From assembly GCA_023151115.1 (NCBI GenBank), contig JAKLJP010000019.1:62001-126000 (forward strand): DNA of 64,000 nt. The letters run 5' to 3'. The DNA is from Anaerolineae bacterium. Its GTDB lineage: Bacteria; Chloroflexota; Anaerolineae; 4572-78; J111. The notes under the pieces are model-generated. The model made no database searches. It worked only from the letters and a program-made list of their open reading frames with translations, and was not told the origin of the DNA. A program made the translations under genes and the position numbers. The first letter of the stretch is position 1, and the number at the start of each line of letters is the position of its first letter. Shown piece after piece: positions 51,856 through 60,306 of the stretch.

Positions 51856-53466
51856 TCAGTCGCCATCGGCTACCAGCACCACTGCCTCTTTGATGACTAC
51901 CTCAATGCGATACGATAAGTAGGGCAGCCGCCCCAACCATTCCACAAACCAATCGGGCTGTAACTCCACCCCCGGCACGGTCGCCAGGTCATACTGCTGG
52001 TTTAACAGGTTTTGGGCGTCCCCAATCGGCAGCCAGACAATATCTCCGGCGACTTCATGCTTATCAATCACCGGCACTGCCAACCCCGAAGCGATGATGC
52101 GAAAGGTAACGGTTTGATCGGTGATGTCCAATACCTCGCCGGCCCCAAAATGCAGCCCCCTGGTATCCAACTCGTAGCCCGGCGGCACTTGCGCTTCCAG
52201 GGCAGCCAGGGCCAGGCGGTTGGCATTGTAGCCCCCCACCACCGTACCCCGCACTACGGCCTGCATTTCACCGCCAAACGTATCGGAAAAATCCCCGGCA
52301 AACTCGCGATATTTTATATCCAGCACAATCACCTGGAGCGTTTCCGGCGAGATAAACTCCTGCTCGGCTAAAGACTCTTGAAGCTGCCTCAAGCCTTCCT
52401 GTTGAATCTGCTGGCGTAGATAAGCCTCCAGGCGAGCCTTATCATCCTGCACCACAATTTTGGCCGGCTCCATGGAACCGCCTGAAAACGCCTGCTCATT
52501 AATTACCCGCGCACGCAGCCCCAGAGCAGGATCTTCAAAACTATTTACCTGGCCAGCCCGCACATTGCTATCCGGCCCAGGCTCAGCCGCAATCACCAAC
52601 GTCGGAGTTGAAGTAGCACCCACTCCCGGCGGAATAGTTACAGTGTAAGCTGTCAAAAATTGAAGCGGCTGCCCTGCCGAAGTGGAAAGAGTGGTGCTGA
52701 CCGGAATAAGCTGCGCTTGTTCGGTCCGGTTGATAAAAGTGACAGTTCCCTCGGCCCTGCCTACGGGAGCCAGCTCGGTCTGGGTTGTCTCAATTTCACC
52801 CGACAGAGCCAGTTCCACCTGCGCCGTCCGGGCCGGAAAGGTGAGCGTTTTAAAGTCAACTGATTTGACCGTAGGATCGGCCTTAACCACCAGGTTGGTT
52901 TCCAGCGGCTTGGCGACGGGAATCAGCGTAACAGTAGCCCGGGGGACCAAAGCAAAAACACTCACCACCAGCGCCAACGCCAGAACAACTACCAGAATCA
53001 ACGCCCCAAGCTGCTGCCAGATGTTAATTCGCCCGCTGCCTTGAATAACCCGATATTTTTTGCGTTTGGTTCTTTTGCCCGCCCTGTTTTCAACCTCTAC
53101 CGGCATTGGCACAACCGGCGGCAAGGTTGTTTCCGGTGTAGCCACCGGCGTTTCCGCCGTAACCCAGCCCGACCATTTAGCAAGCTGTAGATTGCCAAAG
53201 GCTTTCACCCCCGCCTCCCTGGCAAAATCCCGCACCGTCGGGTCATCGCTCACCATCGCCAGTTCAACCGCCCTGCTTTGCACTGAGCGGGCCAGCAGCT
53301 TCATATTAACCAGGCTTTGCAGCGCCTTATTTTTGCGCGGAACAACCAGCAGCAACCGCTTGACTCGCCCGTTTCCGGCCAGGGATGGAGTCAAGGCAAA
53401 ATCTATTCTACTTCTGATAGACGTAATATCGTCTGTGCCTTCCAGCTTGATAACGATCTGTTCCAT
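51856..53466 (-). CDS. Baseplate-J-like membrane protein
   Basis: 536 residues. The cytosolic N-terminal domain (1-100; VIKLEGTDDITSIRSRIDFAL, RLLLVVPRKNKALQSLVNMKLL) resembles a small alpha/beta domain. A basic stretch (RAGKRTKRKKYR) precedes one transmembrane helix (about 152-174). The extracytoplasmic part contains the segment usually annotated as baseplate J/gp47 in Chloroflexota (GTVTFINRTEQAQLIPVSTT, FLTAYTVTIPPG, then a beta-rich tail). There are no other phage or secretion-system genes, so it is a cellular envelope protein, not a baseplate. Probably conserved with ruvX and the FtsA-like gene in this lineage. Confidence 0.8.
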   Translation of the reverse strand: MEQIVIKLEGTDDITSIRSRIDFALTPSLAGNGRVKRLLLVVPRKNKALQSLVNMKLLARSVQSRAVELAMVSDDPTVRDFAREAGVKAFGNLQLAKWSGWVTAETPVATPETTLPPVVPMPVEVENRAGKRTKRKKYRVIQGSGRINIWQQLGALILVVVLALALVVSVFALVPRATVTLIPVAKPLETNLVVKADPTVKSVDFKTLTFPARTAQVELALSGEIETTQTELAPVGRAEGTVTFINRTEQAQLIPVSTTLSTSAGQPLQFLTAYTVTIPPGVGATSTPTLVIAAEPGPDSNVRAGQVNSFEDPALGLRARVINEQAFSGGSMEPAKIVVQDDKARLEAYLRQQIQQEGLRQLQESLAEQEFISPETLQVIVLDIKYREFAGDFSDTFGGEMQAVVRGTVVGGYNANRLALAALEAQVPPGYELDTRGLHFGAGEVLDITDQTVTFRIIASGLAVPVIDKHEVAGDIVWLPIGDAQNLLNQQYDLATVPGVELQPDWFVEWLGRLPYLSYRIEVVIKEAVVLVADGD

Positions 53467-53539
53467 AAAAACGAGTATTGAGAAACAAGAAAGTCTCTAA
53501 TTTCTTATTTCTTAATCTCTTGCTACTCCTCTAAAAATA

Positions 53540-53598
53540 GACCGGGGACGGGAGACCGGAGACCAGGAACAAATGACCGGTCCCCGGTCTGCGGTCAT
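53540..53598. repeat. Hairpin of GGAGACC words
   Basis: GACCGGGGAC (53540-53549) pairs exactly with GTCCCCGGTC (53580-53589). The left side contains tandem GGGAGACC / GGAGACC units (7-8 bp), and the right side ends in GCGGTCATT. Confidence 0.7.
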
Positions 53599-53685
53599 TA
53601 CCGGCAAAAGATTTTCACGTTTCTCTTGCTGCTCCTTATTTACTTATACTACACACAGCCATAGATTACGTTTTTGAGGCCAATG

Positions 53686-53788
53686 ATTGAAATCATCGGC
53701 TGATATAGAAAGTGCGTTGAAACGCACTCAAAGCACAGCTAATGAACCCGTTTTAACAGGTTTTGCCATATCAGCGGGACATTTCAAT
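53686..53788. repeat. Branched-fold element (possible structured RNA or MITE)
   Basis: Nested pairing: ATTGAAAT (53686-53693) with ATTTCAAT (53781-53788); GCTGATAT (53699-53706) with ATATCAGC (53768-53775). Between them lie two hairpins, AGTGCGT-TGAA-ACGCACT (53711-53728) and AACCCGTT/AACAGGTT (about 53744-53761). It would fold as a three-way junction. No function is known. Confidence 0.65.
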
Positions 53789-53832
53789 GCCCCATTAAAA
53801 GCGCAAATTGCGCCCATGTTAAGTATACTTGC

Positions 53833-55008
53833 TTACTCAGGTAAACCTACCATTAGGCTGACTGCCAACCCGTATAAATTATAATCCAAATTTTCGGTTA
53901 AATCCTTAGCTCCCGTCAAAACCTGATTGCCCAGCCAGGCTACTTCCGGCGCACGCTGGAATGGGGCCGGATCAGAACGAAGCAGTTTGTCCAGTCCCGG
54001 CAGCAAGCTTCCCCCGCCGGTCAAATATATTTTCCAGGGTAACGCTCTCTCCCCCGCAACCTCAGCCAAAAACTCCATTATCGCATCATACCAGCGGCAG
54101 CGCCCCCCACGTCCGTGGCTCTCAAGCTGACTTACTTCGGAATCAGGCAGTCCACCGGCTGACCAGGCCCGCTTCAATTTTTCAGCCTGGGTCGTTTCCA
54201 AACTCATGGCCTGGGCCAGACTTTGGGTAAAAAATGCTCCGCCAAACGGGGTAGACCCGGCTGCCACCAAGGCATTGTCTCGAATTAAACAAATATCTGT
54301 CCCTGACAGGCCGATATCCAGAATGATCGCTTCGGCGTAAGGGGTTATCGCCGCCAGTCCCTGCGCCGCCGCCACCACATTGGCTACTTCCAAATCCAGC
54401 CGATTCGCCAGCACTTGCAGCGCCCGCAACGCTCCCGCCTGAGCCGCCACCCCAAAAACGGAAAACGACACTTCCTGGCCGGTCAAGCCCAGCCCTTCCA
54501 GCACCAAATGCTCATCCAGCCGAATCCCGGCATCGGTCACAGCCAGAGCTTGCCACTGCCCCCCTTCGACCGGCAAGCTGGCTAAACTCTGGCGCACCAA
54601 CCGTTCGGCCCTGGCCCTAAGGCCGGACAACTCTTTGGGTGTGATTGGTTCATGGGGTTTGGGCCGAGTCTGCTGGACGGTAAACAACTTCCCCACCGTT
54701 GCCCGACCCGCCAGGGCAAAAATCACATCATCAGGTACAATTTTATGACCAACTATTCTCTCTGTACTATCCTCGGCCTGAGTGAGCGCAGCATTAACCG
54801 GAGCCGTCACCGCTGCGGCCTCGAGCCGCCCACCGGTGATATCGTGGCCGCCGGTCTCGGCCAGGCCATACCCAATAATTTCGACTTCTCCTGTCTCCGG
54901 CGCTACCCGCGCTACCAGCGCCTTGACCGTATCCCGACCAATGTCAACCAGGCTGTAAACCGTCGGTCTGTGTTTGCTCCTTTGAGGAAACCGGCGCAGG
55001 AATTGCAT
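53833..55008 (-). CDS. FtsA/PilM-like actin-fold ATPase
   Basis: 391 residues. Phosphate-1-like start SLVDIGRDTVKALVARV (about 20-36), phosphate-2 region AIILDIGLSGTDICLIRDN (about 230-248), adenosine motif IYLTGGGSLLPGLDKLL (about 338-354). This is the ASKHA/actin fold as in FtsA, PilM and MreB; the middle (VFGVAAQAGALRALQVLANRLDLEVANV) fits the FtsA/PilM group. A role in cell division or envelope assembly is likely, membrane-associated. No fts or pil genes adjoin. It is upstream of the baseplate-J-like gene in the same direction, so a joint envelope role is possible. Confidence 0.82.
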   Translation of the reverse strand: MQFLRRFPQRSKHRPTVYSLVDIGRDTVKALVARVAPETGEVEIIGYGLAETGGHDITGGRLEAAAVTAPVNAALTQAEDSTERIVGHKIVPDDVIFALAGRATVGKLFTVQQTRPKPHEPITPKELSGLRARAERLVRQSLASLPVEGGQWQALAVTDAGIRLDEHLVLEGLGLTGQEVSFSVFGVAAQAGALRALQVLANRLDLEVANVVAAAQGLAAITPYAEAIILDIGLSGTDICLIRDNALVAAGSTPFGGAFFTQSLAQAMSLETTQAEKLKRAWSAGGLPDSEVSQLESHGRGGRCRWYDAIMEFLAEVAGERALPWKIYLTGGGSLLPGLDKLLRSDPAPFQRAPEVAWLGNQVLTGAKDLTENLDYNLYGLAVSLMVGLPE

Positions 55009-55037
55009 AGATGGTCTAAAATTTCAATTAGCAGAGA

Positions 55038-55295
55038 TTACCGATATACCTCCCGCCGATGTCTAATACGCAGAACCGTGACCATACGCTTTTCATCATC
55101 AATTTCATAAATAACGCGATAATCTCCTACTCGGATCCGCCATTCGTTTTCTACGCCACGCAACTTGGTAACACCAGACGGACGTGGATCGGTTGTTAAA
55201 GTTAGCAACTGTTTTGCCACCGGCCGCTGCCAGGTAGCCTCAAGGTGACGCAAATCACTTTTGGCCGTTTTGCCCAGCACAACTTGGTAAGTCAT
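55038..55295 (-). CDS. RelE/ParE-type toxin
   Basis: 85 residues: TYQVVLGKTAKSDLRHLEATWQ, then KLRGVENEWRIRVGDYRVIYEID and VLRIRHRREVYR, the RelE/ParE signature (core strand 'xWRIRVGDYRVIYEI'). RelE toxins cleave ribosome-bound mRNA; ParE members poison gyrase, and the two cannot be separated with certainty, although the RVGDYRVIYEI / HRREVYR pattern favours RelE. It overlaps the antitoxin by 4 bases (ATGA), the standard coupled arrangement. Confidence 0.92.
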   Translation of the reverse strand: MTYQVVLGKTAKSDLRHLEATWQRPVAKQLLTLTTDPRPSGVTKLRGVENEWRIRVGDYRVIYEIDDEKRMVTVLRIRHRREVYR

Positions 55296-55588
55296 TGAGG
55301 GGTGGCATCTTCTTCCAATTCAATCTCCAGTTCAGCCAAAATTTCGGCTAATGGTCTGCAGGGATCATCTCCCTGTTCCGCTCTTGCCTCTTCGGCTAAC
55401 AAATGATCCACCGCATCTTGTAGATATTTGGGCAATAATTCCCAATCTACATTATCCACCAAGAAACGGAGAAAAGTTTGATAATCGGCATAACTAAGAA
55501 TGACCTCGACAGTTTCGCCTCGATCATTTTGCACCATTTTGGGAGGAATATTGAAAGTAACAGCAGCTTCTTTAATTTTTTTACCCAT
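55292..55588 (-). CDS. Antitoxin partner of the RelE/ParE toxin
   Basis: 98 residues, acidic. The N-terminal part KKIKEAAVTFNIPPKMVQND, then GETVEVILSYADYQTFLRFL, is Phd/YefM-like in length and position. The C-terminus is very acidic (DDPCRPLAEILAELEIELEED), suited to wrap a basic toxin. The assignment rests mostly on the operon: antitoxin first, 4-base overlap with the toxin. The C-terminal residues (ELEEDATPQ) end on the toxin start. Confidence 0.85.
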   Translation of the reverse strand: MGKKIKEAAVTFNIPPKMVQNDRGETVEVILSYADYQTFLRFLVDNVDWELLPKYLQDAVDHLLAEEARAEQGDDPCRPLAEILAELEIELEEDATPQ

Positions 55589-55632
55589 TCTGTCAACCTA
55601 AATACATTAATGCCGCTTTTGGGATCAGCCGG

Positions 55633-58365
55633 TTATCCTATCGCCTCGCTGACCAAACTATCTACCTTTGCCAGCGCATCGCCCAAATAAGCTGCATCCT
55701 TGCCGCCGGCCTGAGCCATCGTCGGTTTGCCGCCGCCGCCCCCGCCAACCACCTGAGCCACTTCTTTGACCAGCTTGCCGGCATGCAGCCCGCGTTTGAC
55801 CAGATCATCCGTTACAGTGGCAATAATAGTTGGCTTGCCTTCCAAGACAGCCCCCAAAACCACCACACCCGAACCGAGTCGGTCCCGGAACCAGTCGCTC
55901 ATTTCGCGCAGCAGGGTTACATCGGGTGTGTCCACTTGCAGCGAGACCACTTTGATACCTTTAACCTCGTGGGTTTTGGCTAAAAGTCGTTCAAATTCAA
56001 CCCGCGCCAACTTGCGCTGCAATTCGCGCAATTTCTTCTCCTGCTCCTGCACCTGAGCCATCAGCGCAATCGAGCGGCGATACACCTCTTCCGGGGATAC
56101 CCCCAAAAAGGCCGCTGTTTGCTCCAGTGTGACCAACCGGCCCTGGATCAACTCTTGCGCCGCCCGCCCGGTGACAGCCTCGATGCGACGCACCCCTGCC
56201 GCCGCGCTGCCTTCACTGATAATATGCAACCCTCCAATTTGAGCGGTTCTTTCCACATGAGTGCCGCCGCACAATTCACGGCTGTAAGCCTGGCCGTCAG
56301 CTCCAATCTGCACCACCCGCACCGTGTCGCCGTACTTTTCGCCAAACAGGGCCATAATCTCGCCGCTGGCAATGGCCTGTTTCAAAGCATTGTAACTTTT
56401 CTGGGTGGCCTTGACCGGAAAATCAGCCAGAATCGCTTCGTTCACCGCTCGCTCAATCTCGTCCAGTTCCGATTGGCTGACCATTTGGGTATGGCTAAAG
56501 TCAAACCGCAGCCGATCCGGGGCTACCAATGAGCCGGCCTGGGCCACATGATCACCCAGCACCCGGCGCAGTTCGCGGTGCAGCACGTGGGTGGCGGTAT
56601 GATTGCGCATAATATCCCAACGGCGCTCATAATCCACAATGGCCCAGGCCGGGTCTCCACTGCTGATAACACCTTCGGTGACAATCCCCCGATGGACAAT
56701 TAACCCGTTAACCGGCTTGGACACCTCGCTGACTTCCATCGCCCATTTGGAGGTATTTTCGGGGTTGGCGTAGTGGACAATTTCGCCCACATCCCCCACC
56801 TGGCCGCCCGACTCGACGTAGAAAGGGGTCGCTGCCAGCACCAGCTCGATTTTTTGCCCTTCCCCAGCATTGGGCACCACCGTCCCATCGCGCAAAACGG
56901 CGACTACCGAACTGGGCAGTTCGGTCCCATCGTAAGGGTTGTAAACCACGCCGCTTTCGGGCAATTTGCCTTCGCTTTTGAGTCGATCAAATAACCCGGC
57001 GTAGATTTGCAGCGCATCCACCGCAATTTCACCAATCTTGTCGCCGCCCGATATCTCGGTGTGGCGATCAAACGCCTTCTGGTAGCCGGCTTCGTCAATG
57101 CTGAAGCCATACTCTTCGTCGGCAATGATGCGGGTCAAATCCTTGGGGAAGCCATAGGTGGCGTAAAGCTTGAAGACATCGTCGCCGGGGATTTGATTTT
57201 TGCCCGCCGCTTTCAATTTTTCGACCAGTCCGGCGATGAGTTCCAGGCCGTTGGTAAAGGTTTTCAGGAAACGTTCTTCTTCCTGGGTAATCACGTTGAG
57301 GATAAATTGGCGGCGGGCCTTCAGTTCGATGTAATGGTCGCCCATCTCCTCGATCACTTTTTCGGCGATTTTAGCCAGGAAGGGGCCTTCAAAGCCGGCC
57401 AGCCGGCCATACCGCGCCGCTCGCCGCAAAATGAGCCGCAGCACTGAGGCTCGCCCTTCGTTACCGGGCATGACCCCATCGCCAATCATAAAGGTGATGG
57501 CCCGGCCGTGGTCGGCAATCACCCGGTAGGCGATTAGATGCTCCTGCATCTGCGCCTCAGAATGGCCCAGCAGCGCTTGGATGTGGCGCATAATCGGCAT
57601 AAACAGGTCGGTTTCGTAATTGGCCCGCTTGTTCTGCACCACCGAGACAATTCGCTCCAGGCCCATGCCGGTATCCACGCCCGGTTTGGGCAGCGGCGTC
57701 CGCGTGCCGTCGGCCGCCTGGTTGAACTGCATAAAGACCAAGTTCCAGATTTCCAGCCAGCGCTCGCAGCCGTTATCCAAAAACACCGAGCAATCGGGCC
57801 GGCCGCAGGTGCAAAACTCTTTGCCCCAATCATAATGTAGTTCTGAGGTAGGGCCGCAGGGGCCAACATCGGCCATTTGCCAGAAGTTGGTTTTATCGCC
57901 CATACGATAGACCCGCGCCGGGTCAATGCCCATCTCTTTGGTCCACAGGTCAAAGGCTTCGTCATCATCGGTGTGGACGGTGTAGTAGAGCCGGTCGGGG
58001 GAGAGGCCAAACACTTTGGTCAAACATTCATAGGCAAAGCGAATGGCGTCGCGCTTGAAGTAGTCGCCCAGGGAAAAGTTGCCCAGCATCTCGAAAAAGG
58101 TGTGGTGGCGCGGCGAAGGACCAACATTTTCCAAATCGTTATGCTTGCCGGAAACACGCATGCACTTTTGCGAAGTGGTGGCCCGTTTGTAAGGCCGCTC
58201 TTCCAACCCCAGAAAGGCATCCTTAAACTGGACCATCCCGGCATTGGTAAAAAGCAGGGTCGGGTCATTCGCCGGCACCAGCGAAGAACTGGGCACAATG
58301 ATGTGTTTATTTTCTTCAAAGTAATCTAAAAACGCCTGCCGAATTTGGGCGCTGGTCATCGTCAT
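55633..58365 (-). CDS. alaS: Alanyl-tRNA synthetase
   Basis: 910 residues, full length. Class II catalytic core at the N-terminus (IVPSSSLVPANDPTLLFTNAGM, FFEMLGNFSLGDYF, VFMQFNQ, GMGLERIVSVVQ). Editing domain with HTATHVLH (HxxxH) and CGGTHVE zinc ligands. C-terminal Ala domain with the glycine-rich end VVGGGGGGKPTMAQAGG. It charges tRNA-Ala and removes mis-charged Ser/Gly. A CxC-x-C-type insertion (FCTCGRPDCSVFLDNGCERW) lies in the catalytic part. ATG 58365 has AGAGGT. A toxin-antitoxin pair lies directly downstream. Confidence 0.97.
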   Translation of the reverse strand: MTMTSAQIRQAFLDYFEENKHIIVPSSSLVPANDPTLLFTNAGMVQFKDAFLGLEERPYKRATTSQKCMRVSGKHNDLENVGPSPRHHTFFEMLGNFSLGDYFKRDAIRFAYECLTKVFGLSPDRLYYTVHTDDDEAFDLWTKEMGIDPARVYRMGDKTNFWQMADVGPCGPTSELHYDWGKEFCTCGRPDCSVFLDNGCERWLEIWNLVFMQFNQAADGTRTPLPKPGVDTGMGLERIVSVVQNKRANYETDLFMPIMRHIQALLGHSEAQMQEHLIAYRVIADHGRAITFMIGDGVMPGNEGRASVLRLILRRAARYGRLAGFEGPFLAKIAEKVIEEMGDHYIELKARRQFILNVITQEEERFLKTFTNGLELIAGLVEKLKAAGKNQIPGDDVFKLYATYGFPKDLTRIIADEEYGFSIDEAGYQKAFDRHTEISGGDKIGEIAVDALQIYAGLFDRLKSEGKLPESGVVYNPYDGTELPSSVVAVLRDGTVVPNAGEGQKIELVLAATPFYVESGGQVGDVGEIVHYANPENTSKWAMEVSEVSKPVNGLIVHRGIVTEGVISSGDPAWAIVDYERRWDIMRNHTATHVLHRELRRVLGDHVAQAGSLVAPDRLRFDFSHTQMVSQSELDEIERAVNEAILADFPVKATQKSYNALKQAIASGEIMALFGEKYGDTVRVVQIGADGQAYSRELCGGTHVERTAQIGGLHIISEGSAAAGVRRIEAVTGRAAQELIQGRLVTLEQTAAFLGVSPEEVYRRSIALMAQVQEQEKKLRELQRKLARVEFERLLAKTHEVKGIKVVSLQVDTPDVTLLREMSDWFRDRLGSGVVVLGAVLEGKPTIIATVTDDLVKRGLHAGKLVKEVAQVVGGGGGGKPTMAQAGGKDAAYLGDALAKVDSLVSEAIG

Positions 58366-58380
58366 AGGATTTTACCTCTG

Positions 58381-58443
58381 GGGGAGTAAGGAGTAGGGAG
58401 TAGGGAAAAAAACCCTTACTACCTACTCCCTACTCCCTACTCC
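58381..58443. repeat. Hairpin of GGGAGTA heptamers
   Basis: GGAGTAGGGAGTAGGG (58390-58405) pairs exactly with the 16 bases at 58428-58443. The arms are tandem 7-mers (GGGAGTA) around an A-rich loop. It lies upstream of alaS. A one-sided relative is visible at 60275-60306. Confidence 0.75.
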
Positions 58444-58639
58444 CATTTTGCTACTAAATTCTAGTCTAATTGGGGGGGGATGTCAATTAAGATGGATTTA
58501 GCGCAGGTTAGAGGGTCAATGCCCAAAATCCTATTTCTTCTCAATCCAAATACGGGTATAATCTTGAAACGTCAGGCAGTATATCCGCACAGCTTATATT
58601 ATTAAAATCCAGGCGAATAGATAGCATCTCAGATTAAGC

Positions 58640-59446
58640 ATGGGAAAACAGATTCGATTTTTGGCCCTGCTGCTGGCAATTAGCTTTGCCCTGACCACCT
58701 CGCTGTTTTGGGTGTATGAGCACCCGGTTAACCCTGGCATCGAGTCCTTTGGCGATGTGATCTGGTGGTGGGTGGTCAGTTCCACGACGGTAGGCTACGG
58801 CGATATTGCGCCCCACACTACCCAGGGGCGGATTGCCGCCGCTATTACCTTTATTGTCGGCATCTACCTTTACACCAATTTCATCACCCTCACCGCCAAT
58901 TCGGTGGACCAGTTTGTTAACCGTGACCGGCTCGGTATGGCTCCGATCAAGGCCAAAAACCACCTGGTTATCTGCGAGTACACCGCCTTTGCCGACGAAC
59001 TGCTGCAAGTGCTGCATTACTACCCAGAATTGGCCGAGCGGGAGGTCGTGATTATCTCTGATCTGGTCACGGTCAACCCCTATCCGCAGCACCATTTTGT
59101 GCGCGGCGTGCCGATCAGCCCGGCGGCACTACAGCAAGCCAATATCGGCGAGGCGGCCTACATTTTTGTTTTTGCCAACGCTCGTTTTCAGGAGCCTGAC
59201 CTAAAAACGCTGCACACCGTGTCGCGCATCCAAAAGCTGAATCATCACGCCACCATTTTTGTCGAGATGCACAAGCCCAAATCCGAATTTACCGAGCACC
59301 TGCTTGGCCCGATTGTCGTCCTCGATAGCAAAAAGCTGTTGGAGTCGGTGCTACGCCACGAAGCCCTCGATTTATCGGCCTATTTCCCCCGCGCCGACGT
59401 GCCCGCCCCAGTTGCTGCTCCCCGCGAAGCGGTGTCCGAGGGATAA
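58640..59446 (+). CDS. Two-helix potassium channel with RCK-like C-terminal domain
   Basis: 268 residues. Helix 1 (about 6-26), pore helix and selectivity filter TTVGYGD (about residues 49-55), helix 2 (about 68-90), then a cytosolic domain of about 165 residues. The filter is the universal K+ signature; functional channels are tetramers. The cytosolic part aligns with RCK/TrkA_N domains (KNHLVICEYTAFADELLQVL, EVVIISDL, AAYIFVFAN), but the GxGxxG nucleotide-binding loop is replaced (ICEYTAFAD), so NAD(H) binding is doubtful. Start ATG 58640 lacks a clear ribosome-binding site. Confidence 0.9.
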   Translation: MGKQIRFLALLLAISFALTTSLFWVYEHPVNPGIESFGDVIWWWVVSSTTVGYGDIAPHTTQGRIAAAITFIVGIYLYTNFITLTANSVDQFVNRDRLGMAPIKAKNHLVICEYTAFADELLQVLHYYPELAEREVVIISDLVTVNPYPQHHFVRGVPISPAALQQANIGEAAYIFVFANARFQEPDLKTLHTVSRIQKLNHHATIFVEMHKPKSEFTEHLLGPIVVLDSKKLLESVLRHEALDLSAYFPRADVPAPVAAPREAVSEG

Positions 59447-59457
59447 AAAGCAGAGAT

Positions 59458-59503
59458 CACAAAGCTTGCTTTGTGTTCAATAAAGACCCAAAGCAAGCTT
59501 TGG
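59458..59503. repeat. Paired short hairpins after the channel gene
   Basis: CACAAAGC-TT-GCTTTGTG (59458-59475) and CCAAAGC-AA-GCTTTGG (59488-59503) follow the channel stop. Because AAAGCTTGCTTT and AAAGCAAGCTTT are complementary, the two hairpins can also pair with each other. Confidence 0.6.
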
Positions 59504-59517
59504 ACTCCTCCTAAAAC

Positions 59518-59546
59518 AAAAAGCCCCGCTCGATTGGCGAGGTTTT
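59518..59546 (-). terminator. Terminator of the msrPQ genes
   Basis: On the minus strand CCTCGC (59542-59537) pairs with GCGGGG (59529-59524, one G-U), flanked by AAAA and CTTTTT. It lies 19 bases beyond the msrQ stop, between two convergent genes. Confidence 0.65.
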
Positions 59547-59564
59547 CAAACATGGTGAAGAAGG

Positions 59565-60212
59565 CTAGATACTGTCAACGACGGTTCGGGTGCGCCGTTC
59601 CTTTTTGAAGCGGCTGCGAAAATGGGTGACAGCTTTCCGCACCGCCGGCAAACGCAGGATGAGCAGTAAACCCACTGCCGCCCCGTACAACAGCGGCTCG
59701 CGGATATCGGACTTGACCAGCCAGACATAATGAATGACGGCCAAAATGCCGGCCAGGTAAACCCAGCGATGCAGCCGCTTCCAGTTTTTGCCCAACCGGC
59801 GCATCCAGCCCTGGGTCGAAGTGGCGGCCAGCGGCAGCAAAATCAAAAAGGCGGCAAATCCAACCAGGGCGTAACGCTTTTCAAAAATCGCCTCATATAA
59901 CAGCCCCCAATCAAAGCCATAATCCAACCCAATAAAAATCAGAAAGTGGAGACTCACATACATAAAAGCGTACAAGCCCAGCGGCTTACGCAGCGGCAGC
60001 ACCTGCTTGAACCCAAACAGCGTATTCACCGGGGTGCAGGCCAGCGACAGAACCAGCAAAATCAAGGCCGGCTTGCCGGTGCGAAAGGTAATATCCTGGA
60101 TGGGATTGACCGTCAGATTATCGAACCAGTAATCCCACACCAGCCAGGCCAGCGGCGTGACCGCCCCGAGGTGCGTTAAAATACGCAGCCAGTTTTTTCT
60201 CAAAATGTTCAT
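59565..60212 (-). CDS. msrQ: MsrQ heme-binding membrane subunit
   Basis: 215 residues with six membrane helices. Family features: LILLVLSLACTPVN, RKPLGLYAFMYVSLHFLIFI, TSTQGWMRRLGKNWKRLHRWVYLAGILAVIHY; the histidines in these helices are the expected heme ligands. MsrQ (YedZ) passes electrons from the quinone pool or a flavin to the periplasmic reductase MsrP. ATG 60212 follows GAAGG. It lies 94 bases downstream of msrP in the same direction. Confidence 0.93.
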   Translation of the reverse strand: MNILRKNWLRILTHLGAVTPLAWLVWDYWFDNLTVNPIQDITFRTGKPALILLVLSLACTPVNTLFGFKQVLPLRKPLGLYAFMYVSLHFLIFIGLDYGFDWGLLYEAIFEKRYALVGFAAFLILLPLAATSTQGWMRRLGKNWKRLHRWVYLAGILAVIHYVWLVKSDIREPLLYGAAVGLLLILRLPAVRKAVTHFRSRFKKERRTRTVVDSI

Positions 60213-60306
60213 TAAATGCCTTCGGTGTAAAAATTTAGAAAAAAGAAATAAGAAATCGTTTACTGTCCACTTCTTATTCCCTACTTCCTACTCATTACTC
60301 CCTACC

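Larger units (their letters stand above)
53467..53832. other. Intergenic region with two structured repeats
   Basis: 366 bases. Contains the GACCGGGGAC hairpin (53540-53589) and the branched-fold element (53686-53788). I see no coding frame with domain support; a 65-codon plus-strand frame at 53687 exactly overlays the branched element. Confidence 0.6.

Noticed and set aside
51856..53466. Prophage or contractile-injection baseplate gene
   Set aside because: The baseplate-J similarity is a common annotation in this lineage; no other tail, sheath or baseplate genes are present and the protein has a transmembrane helix with housekeeping neighbours.
53687..53884. Plus-strand frame of 65 codons
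   Set aside because: It coincides with the branched-fold element; the pairing explains the sequence better than coding does.
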